From the NCBI GenBank assembly GCA_021018995.1, contig CM037590.1, positions 43,092,287 to 43,156,286 of the forward strand: DNA of 64,000 nt, read 5' to 3'. Each line of letters starts with the position of its first letter. Within the stretch, counting starts at the first letter, position 1. Below, one piece after another: positions 11,452 through 23,484 of this stretch. The DNA comes from Chloranthus sessilifolius (Eukaryota > Streptophyta > Magnoliopsida > Chloranthales > Chloranthaceae). Under the pieces are notes generated by a model, which saw nothing but the letters and a program-made list of their open reading frames with translations, made no database searches and was not told the origin of the DNA. The position numbers were made by a program, and so were the translations under genes.

Positions 11452-12197
11452 AAAGCACTACTACGAGTGTTAGTGTTAGGTACCTAATATAGCTTATAGT
11501 GGTCGCTGGAGTCGATGCAATTCAGCAAAATAGTGGTGCTAGAATCAATGACCCACCATAAGGAGTTATCTCCTGATCCAGCCCTAACTCGGAAAGGTAC
11601 CACGTGGAGAGGAAGGAGGGGTTGGAGGATCACGTGACGACTAGAGTTCTATATTTGAATTGGGGCCTGGGATTAGAAGCCCGAGTGTAGCGAAATTTCT
11701 ACAAACACTTGAGTTGGCCATCATGTAGTGTCCAATACGTGGATAGAATGCAACCACAATTTAGACAAGGTCAATCAGATCGCATTTTAAAAAGAAAATT
11801 TATTTTTATGACTTTTTCACCATTAAAAATATGGTCAAAATTGAGTAAAATCAATGCACCAATTTTTAGGGTGTTATCTTATCTTTGACTCATCAAACGG
11901 AGGGCAAAAAAAGGACAAAAAAATAATTATTACTTTTTAATCACATGTCCCATAGCTGATCAACCAAAAAGGAAATTTTTTTTGGGTTGCTCATGCCACG
12001 TGGCATGTGATATGGCTACTGGTGCACGGGTCATCTTGTGTGCCCAAGCCTCTTCTCTCCATCGCCATTTTACTTTTATATTTTTTTGCACTTTTATATT
12101 TTTGTAAAAATTCAAGCTCCAATTGTGAGAATTGGCAAGCTTCATGCTATATATTTTTGGTATTAGTGAAATCCCCACTTTTTTATTGGGAACCATT
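11452..12197. repeat. Duplicated block A (copy 1)
   Basis: About 0.75 kb clearly homologous, in direct orientation, to 52101-52875. It starts at AAAGCACTA/AGTGTTAGGTACCTAATAT and ends near GGTATTAGTGAAAT...GGGA(A/G)CCATT. No coding capacity was recognised. In this copy block A directly precedes block B; in the second copy A' follows B'. Confidence 0.8.
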
Positions 12198-12356
12198 TTG
12201 ATCGGTCTTGTATGGATTTCTTTGATTAGATCATTTATATATATATATATATACACTTTTATTGGGAGCCGATTTTTTGTGGCCTCCTATTCTTGTAATT
12301 CTTCATGAACTATTGGTTAATATAATTTGCAATGTACTAAATTAGTCTATCAAGTT

Positions 12357-12432
12357 GATAGGTTAGTTGGTTAAAGTTATTTTTGTTGTTTTACTTTGTT
12401 CCCATTAGGTTATGGGTTCAACTCTTCTTAGG
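12357..12432 (+). ncRNA. SINE-like pol III promoter boxes
   Basis: TAGTTGGTTAAAG resembles a tRNA-type A box, and TATGGGTTCAACTC about 45 bp further resembles a B box. Both are kept in the duplicate at 47145-47222. The block may include an old tRNA-derived SINE. Box matches alone are weak evidence. Confidence 0.3.
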
Positions 12433-13596
12433 CCCCATATTTGCATTATTTTTTATGGGTCGGATCGAGTCTTTGCCGGGTGGGTGTTGGTCATGCGTTG
12501 GATCACCTCACTGGGCCAGGCCGGCCTTATTTACTGATCTAGTGGATTGTCTGGCCCCATTTTGATCGGTCTTCATTGATCATATATATATATATATATA
12601 TATATATAAATTTTTCCTTATTAAATGACCCAACTCAAAACAATGATCATGTGCTCGTTAGAGCTCATTTTTTTGCAAATGGCCTATCATTTGGATCTAT
12701 TTGAGAGCTGTCCAATTAAACTATATTTGGAACCTTTTGAGACAGTTAAAATGCTAAAAAATGACAGTAAATATTCAATGGCAGTTAAAATGCTAAAAAA
12801 TATCATAGTGTTATCAGTTGGGTTACTCAATCCGTGGGATACGTTCTACTATTTCGTTTTTCTCTTTTTTTGTTTTATTTTCCTTTAATATATATTTTCG
12901 TTAACTTATTAGTTATACTTTTAAATTATAAACAGTAGAATGGAATATACATATATTCGTAATCTACGAGCAATTATGGTGATAAATTTCAATTTCGACA
13001 ATATTTTGGAAAAAAATCGAAAAGTTTTGAAAGAATTTCAAGGAGTACAAAAAATATTCTATATAAATTATATTTAATATTTTCAATTTTTTTTATTTAT
13101 TATACAAAAGTGACTAAAATTAAAAGAAAATTCATTAAATTTGATAAAATTTTGTTAATTTTGCCAAAATTAATAAAATTTAGCGATTTCGGAGAAATCA
13201 TCGAAATTTCATTGAAAATTATGTCAAACTCCTATTTTGATAAATTTCAGTGAAATTTTGAAAAATATAGGAGAAATTTGTCACTATGGGAGAAATAAGT
13301 ATAATTTTATTTAGTAAAAAAAAAAGTTGTGGCAATTTTTTTTTTGGATTAATATGAAGGAGGAACTCATTTTAGGAACTCACCTAAGGCCCCCAAAATC
13401 TCAGGATCAGCTCTCCCCATCTCTACTATTAAGGTTTGTGTACATAACGACCTAGACCGTCCAATCACCCACTCACCTTTTAGGAATTATCATTTTAGAG
13501 AATGCTTAACAGCTTCATATAGAAACTCATTTTAGAATGACAACTTTTATTTTAGGCCGGTGTTACTACCACACCACTTTATGTTACAACCACCTC

Positions 13597-13890
13597 ATTT
13601 AAACAAAGAAAAAATTGGTTGACTGCTTTAAATCAGACGATGAAGATCGTTTGTTGTCCTAATCTTCCACAAAACAGATCTTCACATCATGGGTCTACTA
13701 TCAGACAGTCTGACGTTGATTATACGTGGCACTCATCCCAAAAGGTGAATGCGAACCATGTTTAATGGTACGATATCATCACGTTCACTTTTTGGGATGT
13801 ATTCTACGTGGAATCAACATCTGACTGTCGAAAGTAGGTCCATGATCTCAAGATAATTGGGACCAAAAGTGATCTCCACGATCTAATTTA
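13597..13890. mobile_element. Foldback MITE-like segment
   Basis: Imperfect inverted repeat with CTTTAAATCAGACGATGAAGAT at the left and ATCTCCACGATCTAATTTAAAG at the right; inside, CATCCCAAAAGGTGAA is mirrored by TTCACTTTTTGGGATG. A paralogous copy is at 48885-49195 within the duplicated block. It resembles the 37218 MITE in layout (GGTACGAT, CATGATCTCAAGAT). Confidence 0.55.
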
Positions 13891-15051
13891 AAGCTTTTTT
13901 TAATTATTTATTTACTTGTTCTTCGGAAATTGTTGTGAATTTAGTGTAGTTTTTTCGCCATGAGTAGGGACAAAGCCTAATTTTACTTTATTTTTACACC
14001 AAACCCAATTTGTAGCTTTTATGACTTTTATCTATCTAATTGTATATATTTTATAACAAACCCGTGATTTTTAATTTTTAATAGGTGGCTTTTCCCATCT
14101 AATAGTTTGAATTCTATGCCTCGGGTGCTGAATAAGGCCAACTCCTGCCTCCTTAAGTAACTGCTCTTCTATTTTTTGAAGCTTTCTTTTTTCTTTTAAT
14201 TTTAGTATTGAGGAGACGTAGGGTATATTTAGTTGGCCGTTGAGATTTCTCTCTCTAACATTCTTGGTGATGTAAATGATTTAGCTAATTTTCTTTCTAA
14301 GGACTAAGGAGGAATCTTGGAACTAGCCCTCTGATTTTAGTATTCCATGGTGGTTATGAGGTTGTAATCTCTATAGTTCTCTTAATAAAATTTTGCGTTC
14401 TTCCTCGGATATACTAAATAAAATTATATGCCATTTGTCATATAACACTAATGGAATCTCTATCAGAAAATTCTCGAAATTAATCAAAATTACAGATAAA
14501 TTCTCCGAATAGGTACTCTATCGAACTGTTCGCCGCATATTTGGTGGATTCCTCAATTCTCCGAATTTGTCGAATTTATATTTTGAATTATACCATTGTG
14601 AAACATGTTTTAATCATATTTTGAATTGTTTTTTATGATTGTAAATTGTTAATGCATGTGGACAATGAATGCATTAATTTTATTAATAAAGGCACCGTTT
14701 TTCCTTTAAATAGGTTAATATATATTTTTGTTATTCTTTGTACATCCCTAATTATTTTTTCTGAATTTCTTTTCCCAAATTTCTCTAAATTAAATCTAAC
14801 TGACACCACACCGAATTATTGTTGAATCAGAACTTGTTATTATGAATGGAATCAGGCAATACTACTGAAGCACAACTCCAACAAGACCAATTATTGCTCC
14901 AATCGTCACGATTTAGAGAGTTTTGTGCAGCCTAGATTTAGTCTTTATCATAACTTATTACAACTCTCAAGCTTTTGTTAAGTTATTGATCGTACGGATT
15001 AAATTAGATAATACCTAAAATACAATATCATGAGAGATTTTACCGTAAAGT

Positions 15052-15379
15052 AGCTAGAATCCTCCATTTGGTAACGTGGTCAGCCAAAGACTTCTAAGAA
15101 CACAAGGTTATGAATACCGAAAAAAAAAAGCACTGATTTCACGCAAAACATAGGATTGTTGCCAAGACTCTTCTATTATGCACTTTAAACCTCTAATATA
15201 CTAATAAACAAACAATATTCAAAAATACCGCAAAGTGCATAATAACAATATTCTATTTTACAAGTAAATATGAGAATTTGAAATAATATAATTGTATTAT
15301 GCATTCAAGCTGCCAAACAGACTAAAGAAATGACCACTTTTGGTTGTAGGCTGAAAATTTGAAAATTGAGAAGGATATT
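15052..15379. other. No gene seen
   Basis: AT-rich spacer between duplicated block B and the solo LTR. The LTR target GGATATT lies at its right edge. Confidence 0.5.
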
Positions 15380-16675
15380 TGTGACAGCCCGGATTTCTGT
15401 GCTCAGAAATCCGTGCCATCAGGATCATTCTCTGGATGATCCCTAGGACAAATCACACAATATCTGTATATAAAGCGAAAATATACAGATAAAATCCCAC
15501 AGCGGTAAGTAGAGTCATCTAATGAATCAATCTAAAAGTAAGAACAATAGATAAACCTTCATTGATAAATGTAAAAAGTATACATCCTCAAAAAGGAACA
15601 AAAAAGAACCATCGGTGACAGACAGCCATCACCCAAACAATGGTTCCCAATGATGGTTCCGATAGAATGTATAATAACACTATAAAAGAAATAAAATATC
15701 TACAAAAATTAATACAAAAGTGGCACACATAATCCAAAGTCTCCAAACAAACATAAAACCCCAAAAATGTCTAAGCTATACCCAGTCTATGGGTAAAAGT
15801 CGTCAGCTGGGACGTCCGTCTCCTCGTCCTCAACCTCAGCCTCAGGATCAGGCTGATAGTCTGGGTCGCTCTCAGTACCGGGAGCTACCGCCTCAGAACC
15901 TAAATGTTTACAAAAACAGGGTGAGCTACATCCTAGCTCAATAGAAGAATTCCAAATAAATTTGCATTCTAATTGCATAACATGGTCATCAAAGAACAAA
16001 AGCCTAAAATATGCATGTATGTATAAAACATGAGACATTTATCCAAAACAATACAGAATTGATGAATACAACATATAATGACTTAGTGTAGTATACTTAA
16101 GTAACTCCCGTGAGTATAGCACGTGGTAGCCAGATTTGGTCCGATGGATAATCCCAACCATAAATCGTTCACATGAACAATTTCAGGAATTGCAACAATG
16201 CCCCACACATGGAGTGCAATTGTGCCGAGGATTACAAAGCAAATGCACAAGTGTGCCTGAAACGGATATACCGCCGAGTCGGTGGAATTTTTACTGAATA
16301 TCAAACCTCAAATCACATGCATACTTATCATACTTAACAGAATTTAGATTTCGGATACGGATATCAAATGTCGGATCAAGTACATAATAGAATACTCATA
16401 CATATGCTAAACATGCTTTTAAAACAGAATTAAACTATGCTGAGATATGTATGACAGATATAATCCATGAGATCAAAAATAAATGCAATTTCGGTTGAAT
16501 TCCCCTACCTCGGATCAAGCTCCTTCTAAGCAAATCCAAAGCTTTTTCAAGGCATCTTAGTCTGATCCTAGACCATAAACATGTTACTCTAGGTGTTAGA
16601 GTGACAGATTGTGAACTGGCACAATGTCCAGTGGTTCTTACATATAAATTTTCTAACTGTCTGAAAACAGGGTTT

Positions 16676-17310
16676 ATTGATCGATCAATACCTTGTTGAT
16701 CGATCAATGAACTCTTTATTGATCGATCAACACCCTTGTTGATCGATCACCAAAGCACAAACTTGTTTAACCAACTCTCTGTTTGTATATATTGTACACA
16801 ATTGATCGATCACCATGTTGGTTGATCGATCAATGGGCTCTGTATTGATCGATCAACACCTTTGTTGATCGATCACCACCTAGCGAGCACAAAACTTTAC
16901 TGCTTCGCTAGGTTCAATTCTAACCTAGCGAGCCTTCTACAATTCAACCTCGCGAGCTTTTAAAGCTCTAACCTGGCGAGCTTCAAACCCTTAAACCTCG
17001 CGAGCTTCAAACCCAAATTAACCTAGCGAGCTTCTAACTTAACCCAGCGAGTAGTTGATAAGTTCAACTTCGCGAGCTTCAATTTCTCTTAGTATTGATC
17101 GATCACCACCACTGTTGATCGATCAATACCCAGTCAATTGATCGATCAATACCACCATTGATCGATCACTAATATTAACCCAAAATTCACCAACTCTCTG
17201 CCAGTACTGTTCATATACTATATATATATAAATTGATCGATCACCACCACTGTTGATCGATCAATTCCACACTCAGTGATCGATCAACACCTTGTTGATC
17301 GATCAATAAT
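16676..17310. repeat. Palindrome array, TTGATCGATCAA type
   Basis: About 16 copies of TGATCGATCA, typically within TTGATCGATCAA, in two clusters (16676-16875 and 17090-17310) separated by a second motif array. Spacing is irregular, often in pairs about 20 bp apart. Confidence 0.85.
16878..17090. repeat. Second palindrome array, CCTCGCGAGCTT type
   Basis: About nine copies of AACCT(A/C)GCGAGCTT(C/T), several containing the palindrome CTCGCGAG, plus one inverted copy (GCTTCGCTAGGTT). It sits between the two clusters of TTGATCGATCAA and is absent from the sister LTR at 24149-26800. Confidence 0.8.
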
Positions 17311-18621
17311 GACAGAATTTCTGTCATTAATGGAGTTCACCAAACAATATTTTTCTAACTTATTTTTCTTCCAAAAATTTATTATAATCTTAAATATTCA
17401 TACAGAACCTATATTTAGGGCATCCAACTGCCCATTTTAAACAAGAGAGCTCACCTCTATGTGGGCCCTTTCGGGGTTTCGGCAAGTAGATCCAATCCAA
17501 GGTTTTGGATCCGGTTCTTGGTGTTCACAGCTGATGTAAATTTAGCTTGAGTTCTTCGGCTCCGGTTAGCGCGTAAAGATCTCACGCACAGGTACAGATA
17601 ATACTTAGGTTGGTTTTATTAAGTCTCTCTTACTTAAACTCAGATCTACTCTAGATCTGTTGGTCACTGTTTTCTCAGAATTCTCTTAGATGGAAACTTA
17701 AGCTACAGACTTAGTTGCAGAAATCTGGGGAAGAAGAAGAGATCTACTCTGGATCTCTTCCTTCCTTTATAGACTTTCAATTAGAAATATCTAGATATTT
17801 CTGACCTAACCTTCTCTTACAAGTTACCAACTGAAATATCTTAGATATTTCAGTTGTTTCTCTAATTTTTACTTCGGTGTGAAACACTAACATGTCGATG
17901 CGGTGTAGTGTACCGTCTCGACATCGTACTCGACTCGGATCGAAACGAGTTTTCATACGTGAACTAACTTACTTATAGGCTAATATTATTTCTATTAATA
18001 TTATTTTCAAAGTTTAAAATTTTCTGTCTCGATTTCCGTGCCAGGCACGTACATCGATGCGGTTAATTTCTGGTTCAAATTTTCTGGGTCATTACAATAT
18101 CTATGATTTGGTGATTGATAAAAAAATCTGTTTTTTGGTGAGTTGATTGAATTCGCTTCCAAAAAAAAACATTGAAAATTTTGAAACATCATCAATAAGC
18201 TAGAGTTTCTTTCATCAGATAATAGACTTATTAAAATATCTAAATAATCGAAAAATAAGGTTTCCAATGATGAAAAAGAGGATCTAATTAAAATAATAAG
18301 CTTACCTTTTGCATTTGGCAAGAGTAAGGTGAAGAATCCCCTTTATTTGTTCATTATGTCAAATATAACATAAGTATGGTAGTTAACTAACAACACACCA
18401 AACCCAAAAAAGAGAAAAAAAATGAATCTAATTTCGCATATCCTACCTCTCTTCAGAGATAGTGATATGAAGAAAATGAAAATGAAAAGAAAAAAAAATA
18501 GTCCCTAACCCAACAGATATACATTTCCCTATCTCACATTTTGATCTACCCGGAGTAGACCCGCAATCAGAAATCATGTGAGCTCACTAACTCCCACATA
18601 TGTCGTTGTCCTCAGCAAGAG

Positions 18622-18850
18622 GGCATGATGCTACGCATTAGTACACCTAATGGGTGCAAAACCCAACCTGGACTTCTTTGTATCATACAAAATGTGGAAT
18701 TCTACTGCTGGTAGTTCCCCAATATCGAAAGCAAAGAACGCAGAGTACCCAAGATAGCTAAACAAATGATCTCCTCGGGATCTAACCGGATGAAGTAATT
18801 CTCCACCGGAAAACTCCACATGGCCACCAGATAAAAATGAGAATGGTTAT
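18622..18850 (-). pseudogene. Aspartyl protease (A1 family) C-terminal fragment
   Basis: The minus strand encodes, with two single-base frame changes, the C-terminal lobe of a plant nepenthesin-like aspartic protease: a GGHVEF-type strand, an ENYFIRLDPEEIICLAILGT segment, SILGNYQQ, and finally FHILYDTKKSRLGFAPIRC before a stop at about 18631. Frame changes fall near 18800 and near the QQ codons at about 18697. The catalytic Asp regions are not present. The family is recognised from this conserved terminus; the piece is a relic, and I see no upstream exons on this side of the LTR. Confidence 0.65.
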
Positions 18851-18859
18851 AAAGGTAAG

Positions 18860-19257
18860 AGAAGCTTCAAAGAGATTTCCATGGTGGATTTCTGCAGTAA
18901 AATAAAATTATACCTTGTTAATCAGTAATAGGGGCCCTTTGTCTAAGTGTTTTATTTCATCTTTGGATGAAAGTTGGGTGTTGGAGATGTCCCTCATTTC
19001 ACAGTAAGAAATTAAGTTATCATGGTTGTTTCTATATGGGTTTTAAATAGGAAATTTCGCAAGATCCTTACCAAACTTTTTGAATTGGCAAAATCCCTTA
19101 GAAACTAATGGAATTGGCAAAAGAATGTAAGGTCACTTAACTTCCCAAATTATTATTATATAAAATAGTGACTATTAATATATAGAAAACTTGTGACTTA
19201 CAGTTCTCAAGTTGTTAAATATCAAAACTCAGCTCTTGATGACTTTTAAAAGTGTCA
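18860..19257. other. No gene seen
   Basis: AT-rich spacer; nothing recognised apart from a possible splice acceptor just upstream of the protease relic. Confidence 0.4.
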
Positions 19258-19260
19258 AGT

Positions 19261-19500
19261 CACTACAAAAAATAAGACTATTAGCGGCAGTTTTTTGTTA
19301 TAAAAGACTGCCGCAATTAACAAAAACCTGCAAAAACTATTAGCGGCAAGAATATTATCGGCAAAAACTATTAGCGGCAGTTTTTTGTTATAAAAGACTG
19401 CCGCAATTAACAAAAACCTGCAAAAACTATTAGCGGCAAGAATATTATCGGCAGGTTTTTGTTAATAGCTGCAGTTCTAATAGTCTTATTTTTTGTAGTG
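19261..19500. mobile_element. CACTA-like MITE
   Basis: 240 bp with terminal inverted repeats CACTACAAAAAATAAGACTA and its complement, flanked by AGT on both sides (19258-19260, 19501-19503): a 3-bp target duplication as expected for CACTA elements. Inside are repeated TTAGCGGCAG motifs and an almost exact ~110-bp internal duplication. The termini match the left end at 33412, so it may be mobilised by the same family. Confidence 0.85.
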
Positions 19501-19784
19501 AGTTTCCTTAAATTATATACAAATATTTTGATGACTAACTATATAACTCAACTTTTTCGATGCAAATGTGAATGACAAATAAAGTTTAATAAGTTGGACA
19601 TGAACATTGCCACGCTAACATTGAAATCTGTGGACAAGTTAATTCATCCAAAAAAAAAGGAAAATGGAAAAAGAAAATGTAATTACTTCTATTCATCATA
19701 TTATTGTGGTCTATCTACTCCCCAAGATTACCAACTTTTCGATATAATCACATTGCTAAAGAAAGTCGAGTCGGGTATCATGAC

Positions 19785-21102
19785 CATAAGCCTCTGTAAT
19801 ACTTTTGCTTTGAGGATCATAGGAAACAAATCCAAAGTCCATAACTAAGAAAATCTTGCCCTTGTGAATAGTTATAGGGCGGAAAACAATAACTTTATCC
19901 CCTCTATACCGAAAATCATCAAAGGATATGCGGTACTCTCTAATCCATTTATAGTTTATATTGTCTCTTAGAAACCATATATACGTCCATTAGACACCAG
20001 AACGGATGCTTATCGGCCAAACAAAGGGTCCCTCTGAGCTCCACTAGTATGACACTGTAATTTGGGAATTTATAATAGTATATAAAAAATTAAACAACTT
20101 ATTACTACTCACAATCACCACACAACAATAAAATGAACGCAAGTCGTTTTTAACGTGAAAAACCCATCACAGGTAAAAACTATAGGCTCTATCTCAGATC
20201 CAAGAAAAAAATTCACTATGAATAAATAACCTTACAGTGCTTTTTGGTATGATATGCCCTATCACTCCTATCACCAACAATGACAGCCTCTCACCATCAT
20301 ACTATCCACAGTGAATAATTTCAACAATTTGTCGTCTCTCACGAAGGTCTACTTGTCTCTCACAAGCCGTACACTCTCAAATAAGGATTAAAGAAAAACA
20401 CACTCATTATTGAGAATTAGAATTCAAATGAACAAAATGAAAGTAATCTCAAGGATTGAAGTTTGGACCAAACTCTTGAAAATGGAGGATGTTCGGATTA
20501 GTTACAAAACTGCTTGAACTTCCTAGAATTTATAGGATTTCGGGTCACGGTCGTCCGTGACTACTGATGCCCGTGAGTGCATTACGGACGTCTATGGGTT
20601 CACAAATGATAAATTGTTAGTCATTTGAATTTTACTTGGCCAACTTAAAATTCTAAGGAGCACCACTAGTTTTTGTCATTATTTTGATAATAAATATCTC
20701 ACAGACACTACAGAGATCCTCCATACCTTTTGGACGCGGGATCACGCTAAATTTTCCATCTCCAACATTAAAGGAAGCAATACGATTAATGGGCAAGTTG
20801 AGCTGCTTTAGCTTGTGAATTAGACTATATATAAAGCCATTTAAACTAACAGTATGGTTAAGTTGCATAAGTGGATAAGGAGCATTCCCAATGAACCTCC
20901 ATGACTTGGAACCCAAAGTGAAGACTTGACACCCGAAACTAGCGATATCCGACTTGTCCACTTTTTGAATATAGAGCCGAATCACTTTATATTCCTTTGT
21001 TGGTGGATGAAATCTAAAGAAGCAGAAATTACGATAACCAGGATCACCTCTTCCAAGTCCATCTGTATTGAAAACAAACAAACCCTGTAAGTAGGTCCTA
21101 AA
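19785..21102 (-). pseudogene. F-box protein, associated-domain (FBA) half
   Basis: F-box proteins are substrate receptors of SCF ubiquitin ligases. Two coding stretches of the F-box associated domain are visible on this strand. At 21090-20695 is GDPGYRNFCFFRFHPPTKEY, then FTLGSKSWRFIGNAPYPL, HTVSLNGFIY and RIASFNVGDGKFSVIP. At 20078-19785, open but lacking an ATG, is VILVELRGTLCLADKHPFW, then WIREYRISF, VIVFRPITIHKGK and FVSYDPQSKSITEAYG, ending at a TAG about 19756-19785. A 575-bp insertion separates them. The 5' side is cut at 21102 by an LTR element. The N-terminal part with matching orientation lies at 33083-33411. The F-box itself is not found. Domain order and wording fit one decayed gene. 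Confidence 0.75.
20104..20678 (-). mobile_element. Solo-LTR-like insertion in F-box gene
   Basis: 575 bp flanked by TTATT on both sides (20099-20103, 20679-20683). On the minus strand it starts TGACAAAAAC and contains a CCTGTGATGGGTTTTTCACG segment like Copia LTRs near their 3' end. The minus-strand 3' end (GAGTAGT) is not the canonical CA, so the class is uncertain. It interrupts the FBA coding sequence. Confidence 0.5.
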
Positions 21103-21929
21103 TGTTGTGCAAAAACCCCTAGAAAGCCAATGAACTTTCAATCTCGTTAATAGCTTTTATGTGCGAAGAAGACAATCAATAAATCAAATAACAATTATCA
21201 CAAGAAGGTAGAAAGAGAAAGAGATCACACCACAAATAAGAACAAAATTTACGTGGTTCAGACCAAACCTATACTCCTTGGCAGTCAACCAAAATGGTCT
21301 CACTATCAAGAAGAAGATGCTCAAGAGGCTACAAATAACGGAGATCGTATTCTCCAATCTTACCCAATACAAGAGAACCACAAATATCAGTGCCCAAATA
21401 ACCAAGACTTATATGCCAAACAAAGCCCCAAGTTCTCTCTCTCTCTAACTCACATGCACAAGGAGATCCCAATTCCAAAATCCCAAAACGTCCAAAAGGA
21501 TCTCTCACCTATTTATTCTCACTCACCAATTATAACTTACCTTTTATTCGTACCTAATTTCCTACTTAGACTAGGGCTATTCTTTCTCTTTGTTTTCTAA
21601 TTTTAGAGAATAATACAAGTTTCCAAAATAAGTGACTTTCCTTATTCGAGTTCCCACACTCACACACTTACTGTCTAAGTAGGATTATCAAGATCCTACT
21701 AGTTAGAATTCTATTTTTATCCAAACCGAAAATAAGAAGGGTCAAACTAAAACAACTTGGATCAACCTGCTTAAACCAAACCGAGCCAAAACTCAACAAT
21801 CTCCACCTTAGCAAGATTTGCAAACAAATAATAATTATCCACTTTAATATGAAATCTCATGCCATTCAAATATAGAAAATAAAATCAAGCATCTTCAATT
21901 TCAACTTCAAAATTGCCTTCAAATGTGCC

Positions 21930-22340
21930 CACCGACACCAATGCACCCAGGAAGTGCCAAACTGTCAGTACGCTTGAAAGTGTCAAGCTGCCGATACAAA
22001 CGCACTCAAAGGTGCCAAACTGTCAACGCACCCAAAAGTATCAAACTACATATGCACCAAAAAGTACGTGCCAAAGTGCCAAACTACTAATGCACCTAAA
22101 AGTGTCAAACTGCCAATGCACTCGAAAATGCCAAATTGTCAATGCATCCAAAAATGTCAAACTGTCGATGCACCCAAAAGTACGTGCCAAATTGCCAATG
22201 CACTCAAAAGTATCAAACTACTAATGCACCCAAAAGTACGTGCCAAACTGCCAATGCACTCAAAAGTACCAAACTACTAATGCACCCAAAAATGCATGCC
22301 AAATTGCCAATACTGATACACCTGAAAGTGCCAAATGTGC
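21930..22340. repeat. Internal minisatellite of the LTR element
   Basis: About a dozen units of roughly 30 bp, of the form AATGCAC(C/T)CAAAAGT(A/G), followed by CCAAACT and a short variable part, many grouped as 63-bp double units with ACGTGCCAAA. All three frames are open for long stretches only because the repeat lacks stops, so the predicted Cys/Gln-rich peptides are not believed. Confidence 0.75.
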
Positions 22341-22651
22341 CTGTAGGCTCCACCACACCCGAAAGTGTCAAATTGCAAATTTCTGTAGGGTTATTTGCAG
22401 TACCAATCTTCATATCAACAACGGTGGCTGCTCCACCTAACACAATGCTTCTATGCAACTAGTGCCCTTCATCACGAATTATTTCTGATCTTTCACAAAA
22501 CACAACCGATTTGTGCCACAAGCATACTGATTAATCTTGTCTCAGTTTTTCTCCGTCACATTTAACCCTTCACACAGCCAATCATAAAAGCTACTAACAA
22601 CAAGTGAAAATTTCTCACAGAAGCAAAATGATACCCAAGTCGAAACCTAGA

Positions 22652-22662
22652 CTCTGATACCA
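22652..22662 (-). other. Primer-binding site of the small LTR element
   Basis: The minus strand reads TGGTATCAGAG, complementary to initiator tRNA-Met, two bases from the LTR boundary at 22665. Confidence 0.75.
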
Positions 22663-23484
22663 ATTGTAGTGCAAAAATCTCTGGAAAGCCTTTGCACTTC
22701 CAATCTCGTTAATGACTTTCACGTGTAAAGAAGACAATTAATAAACCAAATAATAATTATCACAAGAAGGTAGAAAGAGAAAGATATCACACCACAAACA
22801 AGAATAAAATTTAATGGTTCGGCCTAAGCCTCCGTCCATGGGCAGTCAAACAAAGTGTTCCCACTATTAACAAGAAGATGCTCAAGAGGCTACAAATAAT
22901 GAAGATCGTATTCTCCAACCTTACCCAATACAAGAGAACCACAAATACCGGTGCCCAAATAACCAAGACTTACATGCCAAACAAAGCCCCAAGATATCTC
23001 TCTCTCTCTCTCTAACTCACACGCACAAGGAGATCCCAATTCCAAAATCCCAAAACGTCCAAAAGGTTCTCTCACCTATTTAGTCTCACTCACTCACCAA
23101 TTATAACTTACCTTTTATTCTTACCTAGTTTCCTACTTAGACTGGACTCTTCTTTCTCTTTATTTTCTAATTTTAGAGAATAATACAAGTTTCCAAAATA
23201 AGTGACCTTCTTCCTCAATCGAGTTCCCACACTCACACACTTATTCTCTAAGTGGGATTACTAAGATCCTACTAGTTAGGATTCTATTTTTATCCAAATA
23301 CAAAATAAGAAGGGTCAAACTAAAACAACTTGGGTCAACCTGTCAAAACCCAATAATGAACACATTGAATTGACCAGAAACTTGACTCACTAACACGTTC
23401 TTTATCAAGCTAGACACATAAACTTGACCTATTAGGTCTGATTGTGTCGGCCAAAGGATCTGAAGTGGTATGTTATATATAAAA

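Larger units (their letters stand above)
12269..15051. repeat. Duplicated block B (copy 1)
   Basis: About 2.8 kb homologous in direct orientation to 47069-50430. Shared landmarks include GGCCCCATATTTGCATTATT, GGTCATGCGT(T/C)GGATCACCTC, a foldback segment at 13597-13890, and the 3' boundary at ATGAGAGATTTTAC(C/T)GTAAAGT. No long reading frame is conserved between the copies, which argues against a gene. This copy lacks the 542-bp insertion seen in the other copy. Confidence 0.8.
15380..18096 (-). mobile_element. Solo LTR, Ty3/gypsy LTR family II (copy a)
   Basis: 2.72 kb LTR. In + orientation it starts TGTGACAGCCC and ends GGGTCATTACA, so the sense strand is minus. Flanks are ATATT (15375-15379) and ATATC (18097-18101), a 4/5 target duplication. 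Neither a primer site nor a polypurine tract adjoins it, hence a solo LTR. It shares with 24149-26800 the GGTGAGCTACATCCTAGCTC block (15920-15944), the AACCATCGGTGA hairpin region and the promoter-proximal end. It carries two different palindrome arrays. Confidence 0.8.
21103..23352 (-). mobile_element. Small non-autonomous LTR retrotransposon
   Basis: Two direct copies of a ~0.69 kb LTR (21103-21798 and 22665 to about 23352) bound a 0.87 kb interior without coding capacity. The minus-strand order is 5' LTR, primer site TGGTATCAGAG (22652-22662), interior, polypurine tract AAGGTGGAGAT (about 21799-21810) and 3' LTR starting TGTTGAG. Both LTRs share long blocks (ACAATTATCACAAGAAGGTA; GAAGATGCTCAAGAGGCTAC). 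The outer end of the 5' LTR is blurred and no clear target duplication was found. The replication machinery must come from a Copia-like partner (inferred from the LTR signature). It interrupts the F-box gene. Confidence 0.75.

Noticed and set aside
15720-16038. Frames inside the solo LTR (Gln/Pro-rich and acidic)
   Set aside because: They lie within the LTR and are not kept open in the sister LTRs.
16676-17310. CRISPR-like appearance of regularly recurring 12-bp palindromes
   Set aside because: Repeats are too short, spacing is irregular, spacers are not unique, and the context is a plant LTR.
18007-18321. 104-codon minus-strand frame
   Set aside because: It crosses the LTR boundary at 18096 and has no domain.
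20653-21141. Full 162-codon frame starting at 21141 as an intact F-box protein
   Set aside because: Residues upstream of about 21100 come from the inserted LTR, and the 3' end reads into an insertion; the gene is broken.
21913-22462. Overlapping Cys/Gln-rich open frames on the + strand and a hydrophobic frame on the minus strand
   Set aside because: They arise because the ~30-bp minisatellite lacks stop codons in several frames; no domain, and the region is the interior of a non-autonomous LTR element.
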